From positions 1-64,000 of the forward strand of contig NZ_QJRC01000098.1 of assembly GCF_013393325.1 (NCBI RefSeq): a stretch of DNA of 64,000 bases, in the 5' to 3' direction. Both the position numbers and the translations under genes were made by a program. Source of the stretch: Pseudomonas hunanensis. Lineage in GTDB: Bacteria > Pseudomonadota > Gammaproteobacteria > Pseudomonadales > Pseudomonadaceae. Positions 26,295 through 35,416 of this stretch are shown one piece after another. Positions within the stretch are counted from its first letter, which is position 1. The number at the start of each line of letters is the position of its first letter. Below the pieces are notes generated by a model. It ran no database searches. It saw only the letters and a program-made list of their open reading frames with translations, and was not told the origin of the DNA.

Positions 26295-28685
26295 ATGCCC
26301 CTGCTCCCGTTTACCTTGCGCCCTCTGCTGCTGGCTCTGCCGTTGCTGATCGCCACCCCGGTGATGGCCGACGACAGCCCGCGCCGCTACGACCTGCCAT
26401 CCGGCCCGCTGGCCCAGCAGCTCAACCGCCTGGCCAGTGCGGCCGGTATCTACATTGTCGGCGATGGCGTGCTCAGCCAAGGCAAGGCCAGCGCCCCGCT
26501 GCAAGGCGAATTCACCCCCGAACAGGCCCTGGAACGCATGTTGCTGGGCAGTGGCCTGATCGCCGTGCCCAGCGGCGAACGCCAGTATCGGCTGCAACCT
26601 GCGGCACAAGGTGCGGGCCTGCAACTGGCACCCACCAGCGTCGATGCCTATCGCGACAGCGCCTACGGTGCCGTGAACGGCTACCTGGCCACCCGCGCCA
26701 GCAGCGCCAGCAAGACCGACAGCGCGCTGCTGGAAACCCCCGCCTCGGTGTCGGTGGTGACCCGTGACCGGATCAAGGCCCAAGGTGCACAGACCGTTAC
26801 CGAAGCCTTGAGCTACACCGCTGGCGTGCACGCCAACGTCGCTGGCAACAACCCCACCGACAACACCTTGATGGTGCGTGGTTTCCAGCAGATCAACAGC
26901 GATGCCTACACCGACGGCCTGCGCAACAACAACATTGGCTATTACGCGCCGGAGCCGTTTGGCCTGGAGCGCATCGAGGTACTCAAAGGGCCGGCGTCGG
27001 TTATCTACGGCCAGGGCGAGCCTGGCGGCATGATCAACCTGGTCTCGAAAAAACCATTGTTTGCAGCCCACCGTGAAGTCGGTCTGTCGCTCGGCAATCA
27101 CGACCGCCAGCAACTGAGCCTGGATGTCGGCGACCTGCTCGACAGCCAGGGCACCCTGGCCTACCGCCTGGTGATGCTCGGCCGTGATGCCGACAACGAG
27201 ATCGACGGTATCAAGGACGACCGCCAGTACGTCGCGCCCAGCCTGACCTGGGCACCGAATGAAGACACCAGCCTGACCCTGCTGGCGTCGTACCAGAAAA
27301 ACACCAACCTGTTCACCTCGAACATGGCCTACTCCCTGTTCGACGGCTCCAACCCCAACGGCCGCGTACCCCGCCACCGCTCGCTGAACGAGCCGGGCTT
27401 CGACCGCGAGCAGTCAGAGATGAACAACCTGGGCTATGAGCTGAGCCATCGCATCAACGACACCTTCAGCTTCCGCCAGAACTTACGCTACAGCCACATG
27501 CACGGCTATCAGGATCAACTGTTTCGCAACAGCGGTGTGATCAATGGCAACACCCTGGCCCGCTATTACGAGCTGCGCGATTACAACAGCGACAACTACA
27601 CCCTGGACAACCAACTGCTGGCCAATTTCAACACCGGCCCATTGCGCCAGGACCTGTTGCTGGGTGCCGACTACCTGCGCGGCCACCGCAGCCAGGACGT
27701 GCAGCACGGCGACGCGCCATCGATCAACATCTACAACCCGGTGCGCGGTGTAACGATCGACACTTCCCGCTACACCTCACTGCTGTCCACCGCCCGCGAC
27801 GACCGTCAGGTCGGGCTGTACCTGCAGGATCAATTGCACCTCGACAACTGGGTCGCCACCCTTGGCGTGCGTCACGACTGGGCGCGCCAGGACAGCACCA
27901 ATCGCATCAATGGCAGCCACCAGGTGATCACCGACGAGGCCACCACTGCCCGCGCGTCGTTCGGCTACAGCTTCGACATGGGCCTGTTCCCCTACGTGAG
28001 CTACAGCGAGTCGTTCAAACTGGCCAGTGGCAACAGTTTCGACGGTTCCCCGTTCGAACCGGAAACAGCCAAGCAATACGAAGTGGGCATCAAGTACCAA
28101 CCGCCAGGCAGCGAAAACTACATCACCGTGGCAGCCTTCGACCTGCGCCGGCAGAACGTGGCCACGACCGATGTCGAGCACCCGGGCTTCAGCGTGCAGC
28201 AGGGTGAAGTGACCTCGCGCGGGGTGGAGCTGGAAGGCGTAGCCAAACCGCTGCCGGGGCTGAACCTGATCACCGCGTATACCTACAACGATGTCGAGGT
28301 AACCAAGGACAACCCGAACGCGCTGGGCGTCAGCAACAAGGGAAATGCACCGGTGCGGGTCCCACGTCATCTGGCCTCGCTGTGGGTCGACTACACCCTG
28401 CAGGGCGGGCCATTGGCCGGGCTTAGCGGCGGCCTTGGCGTGCGCTACACCGGCGCCACCTCTGGCGATGCGCAGAACACTTTCGAAGTGCCTGGCTACA
28501 CCTTGGTCGATGCCATGCTGTCTTACGACTTCGGCAAGGCCAACAACGGCCTGCAGGGCTTGTCGGCGCAGCTCAATGTGAAAAACCTGACCGACAAGTA
28601 CTACGTGGCCGGCTGCTTCGCCACCGTAGCCTGCCTGTTGGGAACGGGGCGCACCGTAACCGCCGACCTGACCTATCGCTGGTAG
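26295..28685 (+). CDS. TonB-dependent ferric-siderophore receptor with STN domain, FhuA/FoxA-like
   Basis: A 796-residue receptor. The ATG at 26295 follows AAGGA and opens a clear signal peptide (MPLLPFTLRPLLLALPLL, cleavage after VMA). The STN domain (SGPLAQQLNRLASAAGIYIV), plug (LLETPASVSVVTRDRIKAQG; YGQGEPGGMINLVSKKP) and barrel end in TYRW. The Cys pair in GCFATVACLLG near the end points to hydroxamate-type ligands. It is the third member of the rightward sigma-FecR cassette. It has 11 Met and 2 Cys. Confidence 0.9.
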   Translation: MPLLPFTLRPLLLALPLLIATPVMADDSPRRYDLPSGPLAQQLNRLASAAGIYIVGDGVLSQGKASAPLQGEFTPEQALERMLLGSGLIAVPSGERQYRLQPAAQGAGLQLAPTSVDAYRDSAYGAVNGYLATRASSASKTDSALLETPASVSVVTRDRIKAQGAQTVTEALSYTAGVHANVAGNNPTDNTLMVRGFQQINSDAYTDGLRNNNIGYYAPEPFGLERIEVLKGPASVIYGQGEPGGMINLVSKKPLFAAHREVGLSLGNHDRQQLSLDVGDLLDSQGTLAYRLVMLGRDADNEIDGIKDDRQYVAPSLTWAPNEDTSLTLLASYQKNTNLFTSNMAYSLFDGSNPNGRVPRHRSLNEPGFDREQSEMNNLGYELSHRINDTFSFRQNLRYSHMHGYQDQLFRNSGVINGNTLARYYELRDYNSDNYTLDNQLLANFNTGPLRQDLLLGADYLRGHRSQDVQHGDAPSINIYNPVRGVTIDTSRYTSLLSTARDDRQVGLYLQDQLHLDNWVATLGVRHDWARQDSTNRINGSHQVITDEATTARASFGYSFDMGLFPYVSYSESFKLASGNSFDGSPFEPETAKQYEVGIKYQPPGSENYITVAAFDLRRQNVATTDVEHPGFSVQQGEVTSRGVELEGVAKPLPGLNLITAYTYNDVEVTKDNPNALGVSNKGNAPVRVPRHLASLWVDYTLQGGPLAGLSGGLGVRYTGATSGDAQNTFEVPGYTLVDAMLSYDFGKANNGLQGLSAQLNVKNLTDKYYVAGCFATVACLLGTGRTVTADLTYRW

Positions 28686-28703
28686 CTGGGTACGCCGCCG
28701 AAC

Positions 28704-28730
28704 TTGCGGGAGCGGGCTTGCCCGCGATAA
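28704..28730. repeat. Single REP palindrome
   Basis: GCGGGAGCGGGCTTGCCCGC is a compact palindrome of the P. putida REP type. It lies in the 72-base gap between the convergent receptor and sigma-54 activator genes and may separate their transcripts. Confidence 0.65.
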
Positions 28731-28757
28731 GTGCGCGGCAGCCCCAACACAGGCACC

Positions 28758-29816
28758 TCATGCCTTCGACAGTTCGCCAATCTTTTCCAGCCGCGCCCGC
28801 ACAATGTTACGGCTGATGTTCAGCAAGCGCCCCGTCTGCAACTGGTTGCCGTGACAGTATCGATACGCCGCCCTGAACACTGTCTCCTCGATATGCTCAT
28901 ACAGGTTCGGCACATTCTGCTCGAACAACGCCAGCAACGCACTTTCCAGGTCAGGTGGTGCCGCGCTGGCTGTCGGCAAGTAGGCATGTGCAACCGGCGC
29001 CGCTACCTGTGGCCGCATATCGACCAGGTGCAGGTCCGCCGGTGCCACCACCTGATACCGGCACACCAGCAACGCATGGTGAATGGCGTTTTCCAGCTCG
29101 CGGATGTTGCCCGGCCAGCTATGCGCCAGCAATTTGCGTTCGGCATCCGGGCTCAACGAGGCACGCTCGTAACCCAGGCGTCGGCAATGCTCCTCGATGA
29201 AGAATTCCGCGAGCGGCAGGATGTCCCCCGGTCGCTCTCGCAGCGGCGGCAAGCGAATCGTGGCGACATGCAGGCGGTAGAACAGGTCTTCACGAAAATG
29301 CCCCGCCACCACTGCATCAGCCAGGTTCACGTTGGTCGCTGCCACCAGCCGCACGTTGATCGGGATCGGCGTGCGTGAGCCCAGGCGCACCACTTCACGC
29401 TCCTGCAGCACCCGCAACAACTTCACCTGCATGTTCAGCGGCAAGTCGCCAATTTCATCGAGGAACAGCGTGCCGCCGTTGGCTGCTTCGAACCAGCCGG
29501 CCTTGTTGCTGGTGGCGCCGGTGAACGCGCCTTTTTCGTGGCCGAACAGCTCGCTTTCCACCAGGGTTTCGGCAAAGGCACCGCAGTTAACCGCCACGAA
29601 TGGCTCACGCCCGCGGCGGCTTAGGTGGTGGATGTGACGGGCGACCAGCTCTTTGCCGGTGCCGGTTTCGCCGATGATCAGGGTGTTGGCCTCGCTGGGC
29701 GCCAGGCGCTCGATGCGGCTGAGCAGCTCCTGGGAGCGCGGGTCCTTGAACACGAGCACGGTGGCACGTACCGACTTGGTCAGCTCGCGGGCATTGGGGT
29801 GGGTGATCAGCGACAT
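28758..29816 (-). CDS. sfnR: SfnR-like sigma-54-dependent activator lacking a sensor domain
   Basis: A 352-residue enhancer-binding protein. The start at 29816 ([20 protein letters not shown]) leaves only a short N-terminal tail before the AAA+ domain, so there is no receiver or ligand domain. Walker A is GETGTGKE, the sigma-54 loop is GAFTGA, and Walker B is [14 protein letters not shown]. The C-terminal Fis-type helix-turn-helix is [20 protein letters not shown]. This architecture is that of SfnR, which in P. putida activates dimethyl sulfone genes and is itself made under sulfate limitation through CysB. Its place at the head of a sulfur island with repeated palindromes before GG-N10-GC promoters supports the assignment. 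Activity would be set by protein level. Confidence 0.8.
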   Translation of the reverse strand: MSLITHPNARELTKSVRATVLVFKDPRSQELLSRIERLAPSEANTLIIGETGTGKELVARHIHHLSRRGREPFVAVNCGAFAETLVESELFGHEKGAFTGATSNKAGWFEAANGGTLFLDEIGDLPLNMQVKLLRVLQEREVVRLGSRTPIPINVRLVAATNVNLADAVVAGHFREDLFYRLHVATIRLPPLRERPGDILPLAEFFIEEHCRRLGYERASLSPDAERKLLAHSWPGNIRELENAIHHALLVCRYQVVAPADLHLVDMRPQVAAPVAHAYLPTASAAPPDLESALLALFEQNVPNLYEHIEETVFRAAYRYCHGNQLQTGRLLNISRNIVRARLEKIGELSKA

Positions 29817-29934
29817 AGGGGCATTCCTGGCAGTTGACGCGCAGGCCAATAGTGCATGAAACAAATTAGATCAAAAAATTATTAATTAATATTTATATAT
29901 TCGAATTGGAAATATTCGATTTTTCAGCAGCCCA

Positions 29935-29952
29935 TTGCTGCCACAGCAGCAA
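29935..29952. promoter_or_regulatory. Putative SfnR enhancer site in front of the sulfonate-binding protein gene
   Basis: TTGCTGCCACAGCAGCAA is a perfect 7-4-7 palindrome, 111 bases before the GG of the sigma-54 promoter. Its core TGCTGCCACAGCA is repeated exactly at 52973-52985. The spacer 29817-30110 also has a very AT-rich stretch (about 29855-29925) next to the activator gene, with an IHF-like GATCAAAAAATTA at 29869, where the activator's own promoter could lie. No other gene is seen there. Confidence 0.7.
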
Positions 29953-30061
29953 CCCGCCAGCACTCGCCTGCCCGCCGGCCAGCAGGCCCGGCCCGCCGCA
30001 CGCAGCCTAACCCTGGCTGAAAGCCCCACCACGCATGGTCTGCAGCCAATTTTCGAAGGGC

Positions 30062-30077
30062 TGGCATGCATTTCGCT
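30062..30077 (+). promoter_or_regulatory. Sigma-54 promoter of the 30.1-35.2 kb sulfur operon
   Basis: TGGCATGCATTTCGCT has GG (30063-30064) and GC (30075-30076) ten bases apart. It lies 34 bases before the ATG of the binding-protein gene, downstream of the SfnR-type palindrome. Confidence 0.7.
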
Positions 30078-30110
30078 CCTGGCCTGTAGAACCTTTGCCT
30101 GGAGCTGCAC

Positions 30111-31184
30111 ATGAACAATCCCTGGCGTCATGCCCTTGCTCTGTTGGGCGGCCTGTTCCTCAGCCTGGCTGCGCTGGCAGCCGAGCCACCGGCGGCGGTG
30201 CGCATTGCCATCGTCGCCTTCACCCAGGGCGGGGCGCCGGTGTTCGGCGGCATCCCCGGCCGGGTGATCGAGGAAGGCTGGCTGGAACAGCAACTGGCCG
30301 CCCGCGGCGTGAAACTGCAATGGACCGCCCTGCCCCATGCCGGCGCCGGGCCACAGATCAACGAAGGCTTCAGCAACGACAGCCTGGACTTTGCCGTGCG
30401 TGGCGACCTGCCTTCGGTCATCGCCGGGGCTGGCCAGGTGCCGGGCAAGCTGGTGGTGCCGGGCGGTAGCGGCAACAACATCTACCTGGTGGTGCCGAGC
30501 AATTCCACTGTGCGCAGCATCCAGGACCTCAAGGGCAAACGCCTGGCCCTGCACCGTGGTCGCCCGTGGGAGTTCGCCTTCAGCAACTTCCTCGAAAGCC
30601 AAGGCCTGAAACTGAGTGATTTCAAGATCGCCAACCTCAACCCGCAAGTGGGCGCCGCTGCGGTTTCCGCCGGCAAGGTCGATGCCGCCGTGTTGCTCAA
30701 CGAAGCCTATGCCCTGGAAGACAAAGGCGTGGCGCGCATTCTCTGGTCGACCAAGCAAGGCGCCAATGATTGGCGGCTGGTCTCGGACCTGTGGGGCACC
30801 GACCGCTTCGTGCAGCAGCACGCCGACCTGACGCAACTGGTGGCCACCGCCTGGGTGCGCGCGGCCTGGTGGATTTCCCAGGAACAGAACCGCGACGCCT
30901 ACTACGCGCTGTCATCGCGCGCGGGGGTCAGTGAAAGCGTGCTACGCCGTGACGACCAGGACGACCCCGTGGCCTGGCAAGCGCGCTGGGCGCCAAAAAG
31001 CGATGCGCAGCTTAAAACCCATTACGACGCCCTGGGCCAGTACGCACTGGCCAACCGGCTGATTCGCACGCCCTACGACATTACCAGCGACCTGGCCACG
31101 GGCTTTACCCGCCAGGCCTTGATCGACTTGCAAATGACCCATTACTGGCCGTCCCTCGACGCCCAGATCAGCCAACAACCTTGA
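30111..31184 (+). CDS. Periplasmic aliphatic-sulfonate-type ABC substrate-binding protein (SsuA-like)
   Basis: A 357-residue protein with a Sec signal peptide (HALALLGGLFLSLAALAAEP). The mature part is a two-lobed binding fold with the SsuA/NMT1 pattern (VPSNSTVRSIQDLKGKRLAL; GKVDAAVLLNEAY). The whole protein has 2 Met and no Cys, an extreme for its length and a sign of expression during sulfur starvation. It is the first gene of a rightward operon, but no SsuB/SsuC genes are nearby; the only such set is at 61600-63915. Confidence 0.88.
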   Translation: MNNPWRHALALLGGLFLSLAALAAEPPAAVRIAIVAFTQGGAPVFGGIPGRVIEEGWLEQQLAARGVKLQWTALPHAGAGPQINEGFSNDSLDFAVRGDLPSVIAGAGQVPGKLVVPGGSGNNIYLVVPSNSTVRSIQDLKGKRLALHRGRPWEFAFSNFLESQGLKLSDFKIANLNPQVGAAAVSAGKVDAAVLLNEAYALEDKGVARILWSTKQGANDWRLVSDLWGTDRFVQQHADLTQLVATAWVRAAWWISQEQNRDAYYALSSRAGVSESVLRRDDQDDPVAWQARWAPKSDAQLKTHYDALGQYALANRLIRTPYDITSDLATGFTRQALIDLQMTHYWPSLDAQISQQP

Positions 31185-31195
31185 GAGCCTTTCCC

Positions 31196-32419
31196 ATGAA
31201 ACTGCCTGCTTCGCTCGTCTTCGGCCTCAGCGCCCTGGCCCTGTCCATCGGCGCCATGGCCGCCGAAACCTACGCGCCAAAACCTGACCCGCAACAGGGC
31301 GATGGCCGCGTGTCGGCCTTCTACACCTGGACCAAGGCCATCCCCGCCACGCCCGGCAAACTGCTGCGCAGCGAACCGCTCGAGCAGGCGCTGAGCCTGC
31401 CCAATGCGGCCAGCGCACAACGCATCCTGTACACCTCGCTGGACGGTATCGACGGCAAGACGCCAATCGTGGTTTCTGGTGCGCTGTTCATCCCCAAAGG
31501 CAAGGCACCCGCGGGCGGTTGGCCGGTCGCCAGCTGGGGCCATGGCACCGTCGGCGTGGCGGATATCTGCGCGCCGTCCTGGGCCGGGCGCAGCTACCGC
31601 GACGTGCAATACCTCAACCGCTGGCTGGATGAAGGCTATGCCATCGTCGCCACCGACTACCAGGGCCTGGGTGTACCGGGCGGCCACCCACTGCTGAACA
31701 ACCGCATGGCCGCTTACGGCATTCTCGATGCGGCCAAGGCCGTGGTCGCCGGCGTACCGGGGCTGGCCGACAAGGTGTTGATCATTGGCCAGTCGCAAGG
31801 GGGGGCCGGGGCCTTTGCCGCCGGGGCCTATGCGGCAACCTATGCGCCCAAGCTGGGCGTCAAGGGCAGTATCGGCACAGGGGTGATCTACACCGTGGGT
31901 TCGAAAAATGTCGGCGAACAGGACCAGAACAAGGTCGACCCGGCCCTGGCCTACGGCTTCTACACGCTGCTTGCCGCGCAGCAGTATGACCCGAGCATCG
32001 ACCCGCGCGACTTCTACACCGACAAGGCCCTGCCACTGTTCGAGCAGGCGCGCACCAGTTGCCTGTCAGCACTGGTCAGCGACGTGGTCGGCACCGGCCT
32101 GACCCCGGCCAATGCCAAGAAGGACTACCAGGGCGACAAGCTCAAGCCCTGGCTGGCGCAGGTGTCGTACCCGACCTTGAAGCTGGCCCAGCCGATCTTC
32201 ATCGGCACCGGCGCCGAGGACAAGACCCCCGCCGCCGCCACCCAGGTAGCGCTGATGCAGGACGCCTGCAAGGCAGGCTCGGTGGTGCAGGGCCACCTGT
32301 ACAAAGGCCTGGGCCACAGTGAAACGGTAAATGCCTCGTTGAAGGACTCCATCCCCTTCGCCCGCCAGGTCATCAGCGGCCAACCGGTCACCCCTAATTG
32401 CAGCCCAAGCGTCCAGTAA
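31196..32419 (+). CDS. Secreted alpha/beta hydrolase of the secretory lipase type
   Basis: A 407-residue exported hydrolase. The ATG at 31196 opens a signal peptide (MKLPASLVFGLSALALSIGA). The nucleophile elbow is GQSQGG with Ser200, and a late GLGHSETVN holds the likely catalytic His. Four Cys (DICAPS, TSCLSA, DACKAG, PNCSPS) could form disulfides. It sits between a sulfonate-binding protein and a flavin monooxygenase, suggesting that an ester or thioester of an organosulfur compound is cut in the periplasm or outside. The substrate is not known. Confidence 0.78.
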   Translation: MKLPASLVFGLSALALSIGAMAAETYAPKPDPQQGDGRVSAFYTWTKAIPATPGKLLRSEPLEQALSLPNAASAQRILYTSLDGIDGKTPIVVSGALFIPKGKAPAGGWPVASWGHGTVGVADICAPSWAGRSYRDVQYLNRWLDEGYAIVATDYQGLGVPGGHPLLNNRMAAYGILDAAKAVVAGVPGLADKVLIIGQSQGGAGAFAAGAYAATYAPKLGVKGSIGTGVIYTVGSKNVGEQDQNKVDPALAYGFYTLLAAQQYDPSIDPRDFYTDKALPLFEQARTSCLSALVSDVVGTGLTPANAKKDYQGDKLKPWLAQVSYPTLKLAQPIFIGTGAEDKTPAAATQVALMQDACKAGSVVQGHLYKGLGHSETVNASLKDSIPFARQVISGQPVTPNCSPSVQ

Positions 32420-32431
32420 GGAGGCCAGCCC

Positions 32432-33631
32432 ATGAGCATCGAATTCTTCACCCGCCTGCCCCTGCATGGCGAAACCCAGTTCCTTCCCGGCGACCCGCGC
32501 AACCGCGGCGACTGGCATGCGGGCGGGCCCAGCACCGGTGCGGTGTCGGGGTTTGCCGTGGGTGATCACTTCACCTACATCGACTACCTCGGCCAAATCG
32601 CCCGCGCCGCTGAAATAAACGGTTTTGGCGGCGCGCTGATGGTCAATGCCCCCACCGGCGAAGAGCCGTGGACGGTGTGCTCGCTGCTGGCCCGTGAAAC
32701 CCGCACGCTGAAATTCGTCACCGCCTTCCAGCCCTATCACTACACCCCATGGGTGGCCGTGCAGCAGGCCGCGACCTACCAACGCGCCACTGGCAATCGC
32801 CTGGTTTGGAACATCATCAATGGCGGTTCGGATGCCATCCAGCGCCAGGTCGGTGACTTCGAAGACCATGACCAGCGCTACGCCCGCGCCACCGAGTTCA
32901 TGGACGTGGTGCGCGGCTATTGGCACAACGAGCAGTTCCACTACCAAGGCACCTACTACCGCGCCGAGGGCGGTGGCCTGCGCGGCCCGCTGAAAAAAGC
33001 CGAGCTGCCGCTGATCTGCACGGCAGGTTCGTCGGTGGCAGCGCGCGAATTCGCGGCCAAGCACGCCGACTTCTACCTGATGCGCGCCGAGCACCCGGAC
33101 GAGATTGCCGCGCTGATCGCCGATATCCGCGCCCGCGCGCTGAAGTGGGGCCGCACCGATATTCGCTTTGGCCTGTCCATCGACGTGATCGCTCGCGATA
33201 CCGAAGAGGCGGCACTGGCCGAGGCCAAGCGCTTCTTCGACGAAGGCGTGGCCAAGGGCACGGTCAAGGCTCGCGCTGCCCATGCGGGCCTGCGCACGGC
33301 ACGCAAACTGAGCTATGAGCACGACTACAACGACAAGGACGAGCAACAGGCCTTCGACGACTTCTTCATCCACCCCAATGTGTGGACCGGCTTCGGCTAC
33401 ATCGGCATCCCGCCCGGCTGCGCGCTGGTAGGCAGCTACGCCAACGTAGTGGCGCGCATCCGCGAGTACCACGGCATAGGCATCGATCTTTTCTTCCTGG
33501 CCGGCTACCCGCACCTGGAAGAAGCCTACCGCATCGGCGAGCACATCCTGCCGCACTTTCGTGACCAGCGCGCAGCCCTTGCCCGCCCTGTAGCCGAACC
33601 CGTGCAACTGCACGCCAGCAACGGAGCCTGA
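32432..33631 (+). CDS. SsuD-like FMNH2-dependent monooxygenase
   Basis: A 399-residue luciferase-fold enzyme. SsuD-family features are MSIEFFTRLPLHGE, FTYIDYLGQIARAAEINGFG, LKFVTAFQPYHYTPWVAVQQ and RLVWNIINGG. The late PHLEEAYRIGEHILP is the usual C-terminal helix. SsuD enzymes split sulfonates to an aldehyde and sulfite using reduced FMN from a separate reductase, which is not in this window. It starts 12 bases after the hydrolase gene and 4 bases before the next gene, so it is in one operon. It has 4 Met and 3 Cys. Confidence 0.88.
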   Translation: MSIEFFTRLPLHGETQFLPGDPRNRGDWHAGGPSTGAVSGFAVGDHFTYIDYLGQIARAAEINGFGGALMVNAPTGEEPWTVCSLLARETRTLKFVTAFQPYHYTPWVAVQQAATYQRATGNRLVWNIINGGSDAIQRQVGDFEDHDQRYARATEFMDVVRGYWHNEQFHYQGTYYRAEGGGLRGPLKKAELPLICTAGSSVAAREFAAKHADFYLMRAEHPDEIAALIADIRARALKWGRTDIRFGLSIDVIARDTEEAALAEAKRFFDEGVAKGTVKARAAHAGLRTARKLSYEHDYNDKDEQQAFDDFFIHPNVWTGFGYIGIPPGCALVGSYANVVARIREYHGIGIDLFFLAGYPHLEEAYRIGEHILPHFRDQRAALARPVAEPVQLHASNGA

Positions 33632-33635
33632 CGCC

Positions 33636-35189
33636 ATGGCCAGGGACGGTTACCCACTGAGCCGGCGCAGTTTCCTTGGCCACGCCGGCGTGCTGGCCGG
33701 CGGGTTGCTGGCCGGCTGCGGCCCCGCCGACGGCCCAACCTATGCCGTGGCCGACCAGCCACGCCATGGCGGGCGCCTGCGCCTGGGCATCATCGACGGC
33801 AACCAGAGCGGCAACCTCGACGCCCACAAGCCCATCGGCAGCGGCATCGTGCGTGGCTTTGCCCTGTACAGCAAGCTGTGGGAATGGGACGAGCAGATGC
33901 AGCCGCGCCTGGCCCTGGCCGAGTTCGCCGAGCCCAATGCCGATGCCAGCAGCTGGACCTTGCGCCTGAAGCCGGGGCTGGAGTTCCACCACGGCAAGAC
34001 CATCGACGCCGACGACCTGATCTTCTCCATCCGCCGCCTCACCGACCCGCAGCTGGCCTCGCCCTACGCGGCGCTGCTGCACTGGGTGGACCGCGACAAC
34101 CTGGTCAAGCTGGACGACCGTACCGTGCGCCTGGGCTTTCGCGAAGGGCGCAGCTACCTGCCGCTGCCGGAGACCTGGGTCAACTTCGGCGGCATCGTGC
34201 CGGTGGACTACCACCCAGTCACCAACCCGGTCGGCGCCGGGCCTTACAAACTGAAAAGCTTCACCCCAGGTCAGCGCTCACTGTTCACCCGCTTCGACAA
34301 CTACTACAAACCCGGCAAGCCTTATGCCGATGAACTGGAGATCATCGACTTCAAGGACCAAACCGGCCGCCTGGCGGCATTGCGGGCCGGGCAGATCGAC
34401 ATGGCCAACGTCATGTCCACCGAACACCTGCAGGTGCTGCAAGCCGACCCACGGCTGCGCCTGCTGAAGTCGGTGAGCGGCAACTGGCTGTCGTTCGACA
34501 TGAACACCGCCAAGGCGCCGTTCGACGACCCGCGCGTGCGCGAGGCATTCCGCCTGCTGGCCGACCGTGACGAGCTGGTGCGCCGTGCGCTCAATGGCCA
34601 AGGCCGGGTGGCCAACGACCTGTATGCACCGTTCGACCCCACCTTCGACCACAGCATCGGCCCACGCCCTCATGACCCGCAGCGCGCAGCCCAGTTGCTG
34701 CGCGAAGCCGGCCATGAACAGTTGCAGGTGGAGTTGGTGACCACGCCAGGGCCGGGGCTGGCTTCGGCCCTGGTGCTGGCCGAGCAGGCCCGGCGTATCG
34801 GTGTGACCCTCAATGTGCGCCAGGTCGACCTGGCCACCTTCCAAGGGCCGCAGCGCGATGACTGGACCTTGAGTACCGGTGGCAGCATCGGTGCGCCGTT
34901 CCTGGCCAGCGCGATTCACACCGATGCGCCATTCGCCGTGGCCAACAAGACCCACTTCAACGACCCCGAATTCAGTCAGGCCTTTCTCGCCGCCATGGCC
35001 CAGCCAGACCTGGAGAAGCGCAAGAACCTGGTGCACCAGGCGCAACGCATTCAATACGAACGCGGCGGCATGTTGATCTGGGGCTTTGCCGACCTGCTCG
35101 ACAGTGTCAGCACCCGCGTGGGTGGCGCGCAGGCAGAGCAGTCGCTGTTCAGTACCTGGCGGTTCGAGAGCCTGTGGCTGAAAACCTGA
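33636..35189 (+). CDS. ABC substrate-binding lipoprotein, peptide/nickel (family 5) type
   Basis: A 517-residue binding protein. The N-terminus has a twin-arginine motif (LSRRSFLG) followed by a lipobox (LLAGC), so it is probably Tat-exported and lipidated. The family-5 body is clear (WTLRLKPGLEFHHGKTI, VGAGPYKLKSFTPGQRSLFT). It is closely similar along its length to the binding protein at 42912-44486, yet no permease or ATPase follows it here. Both may feed the single dipeptide-type transporter at 39242-42919. Confidence 0.88.
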   Translation: MARDGYPLSRRSFLGHAGVLAGGLLAGCGPADGPTYAVADQPRHGGRLRLGIIDGNQSGNLDAHKPIGSGIVRGFALYSKLWEWDEQMQPRLALAEFAEPNADASSWTLRLKPGLEFHHGKTIDADDLIFSIRRLTDPQLASPYAALLHWVDRDNLVKLDDRTVRLGFREGRSYLPLPETWVNFGGIVPVDYHPVTNPVGAGPYKLKSFTPGQRSLFTRFDNYYKPGKPYADELEIIDFKDQTGRLAALRAGQIDMANVMSTEHLQVLQADPRLRLLKSVSGNWLSFDMNTAKAPFDDPRVREAFRLLADRDELVRRALNGQGRVANDLYAPFDPTFDHSIGPRPHDPQRAAQLLREAGHEQLQVELVTTPGPGLASALVLAEQARRIGVTLNVRQVDLATFQGPQRDDWTLSTGGSIGAPFLASAIHTDAPFAVANKTHFNDPEFSQAFLAAMAQPDLEKRKNLVHQAQRIQYERGGMLIWGFADLLDSVSTRVGGAQAEQSLFSTWRFESLWLKT

Positions 35190-35215
35190 CCCTGTTACTA
35201 CGCGGTCTGCCTTTT

Positions 35216-35330
35216 GTAAGAGCGGCCTTGTGTCGCGATAGGGCCGCAAGGCGGCCCCAGGATTTCAGCGTCGATACATAGATTGCCGGGGCCGCTTTGC
35301 GGCCCTATCGCGACACAAGGCCGCTCCTAC
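35216..35330. repeat. REP inverted pair (AGCGGCCTTGTGTCGCGAT type)
   Basis: Two long, nearly perfect inverted arms (GAGCGGCCTTGTGTCGCGAT and its complement, extended by GGGCCGC/GCGGCCC) flank a short centre. The same unit recurs at 45705, 49107, 52810 and 58881. It lies between the binding-protein gene and the TonB receptor and may weaken transcript read-through. Confidence 0.8.
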
Positions 35331-35416
35331 AGGGACCGCGTGTACCCAATACCAACCGCAGGCGCGGCTGCGCCCTCGTTTCTCCCACATTCCTACTCTT
35401 GAACGAGGCCCAGCCA

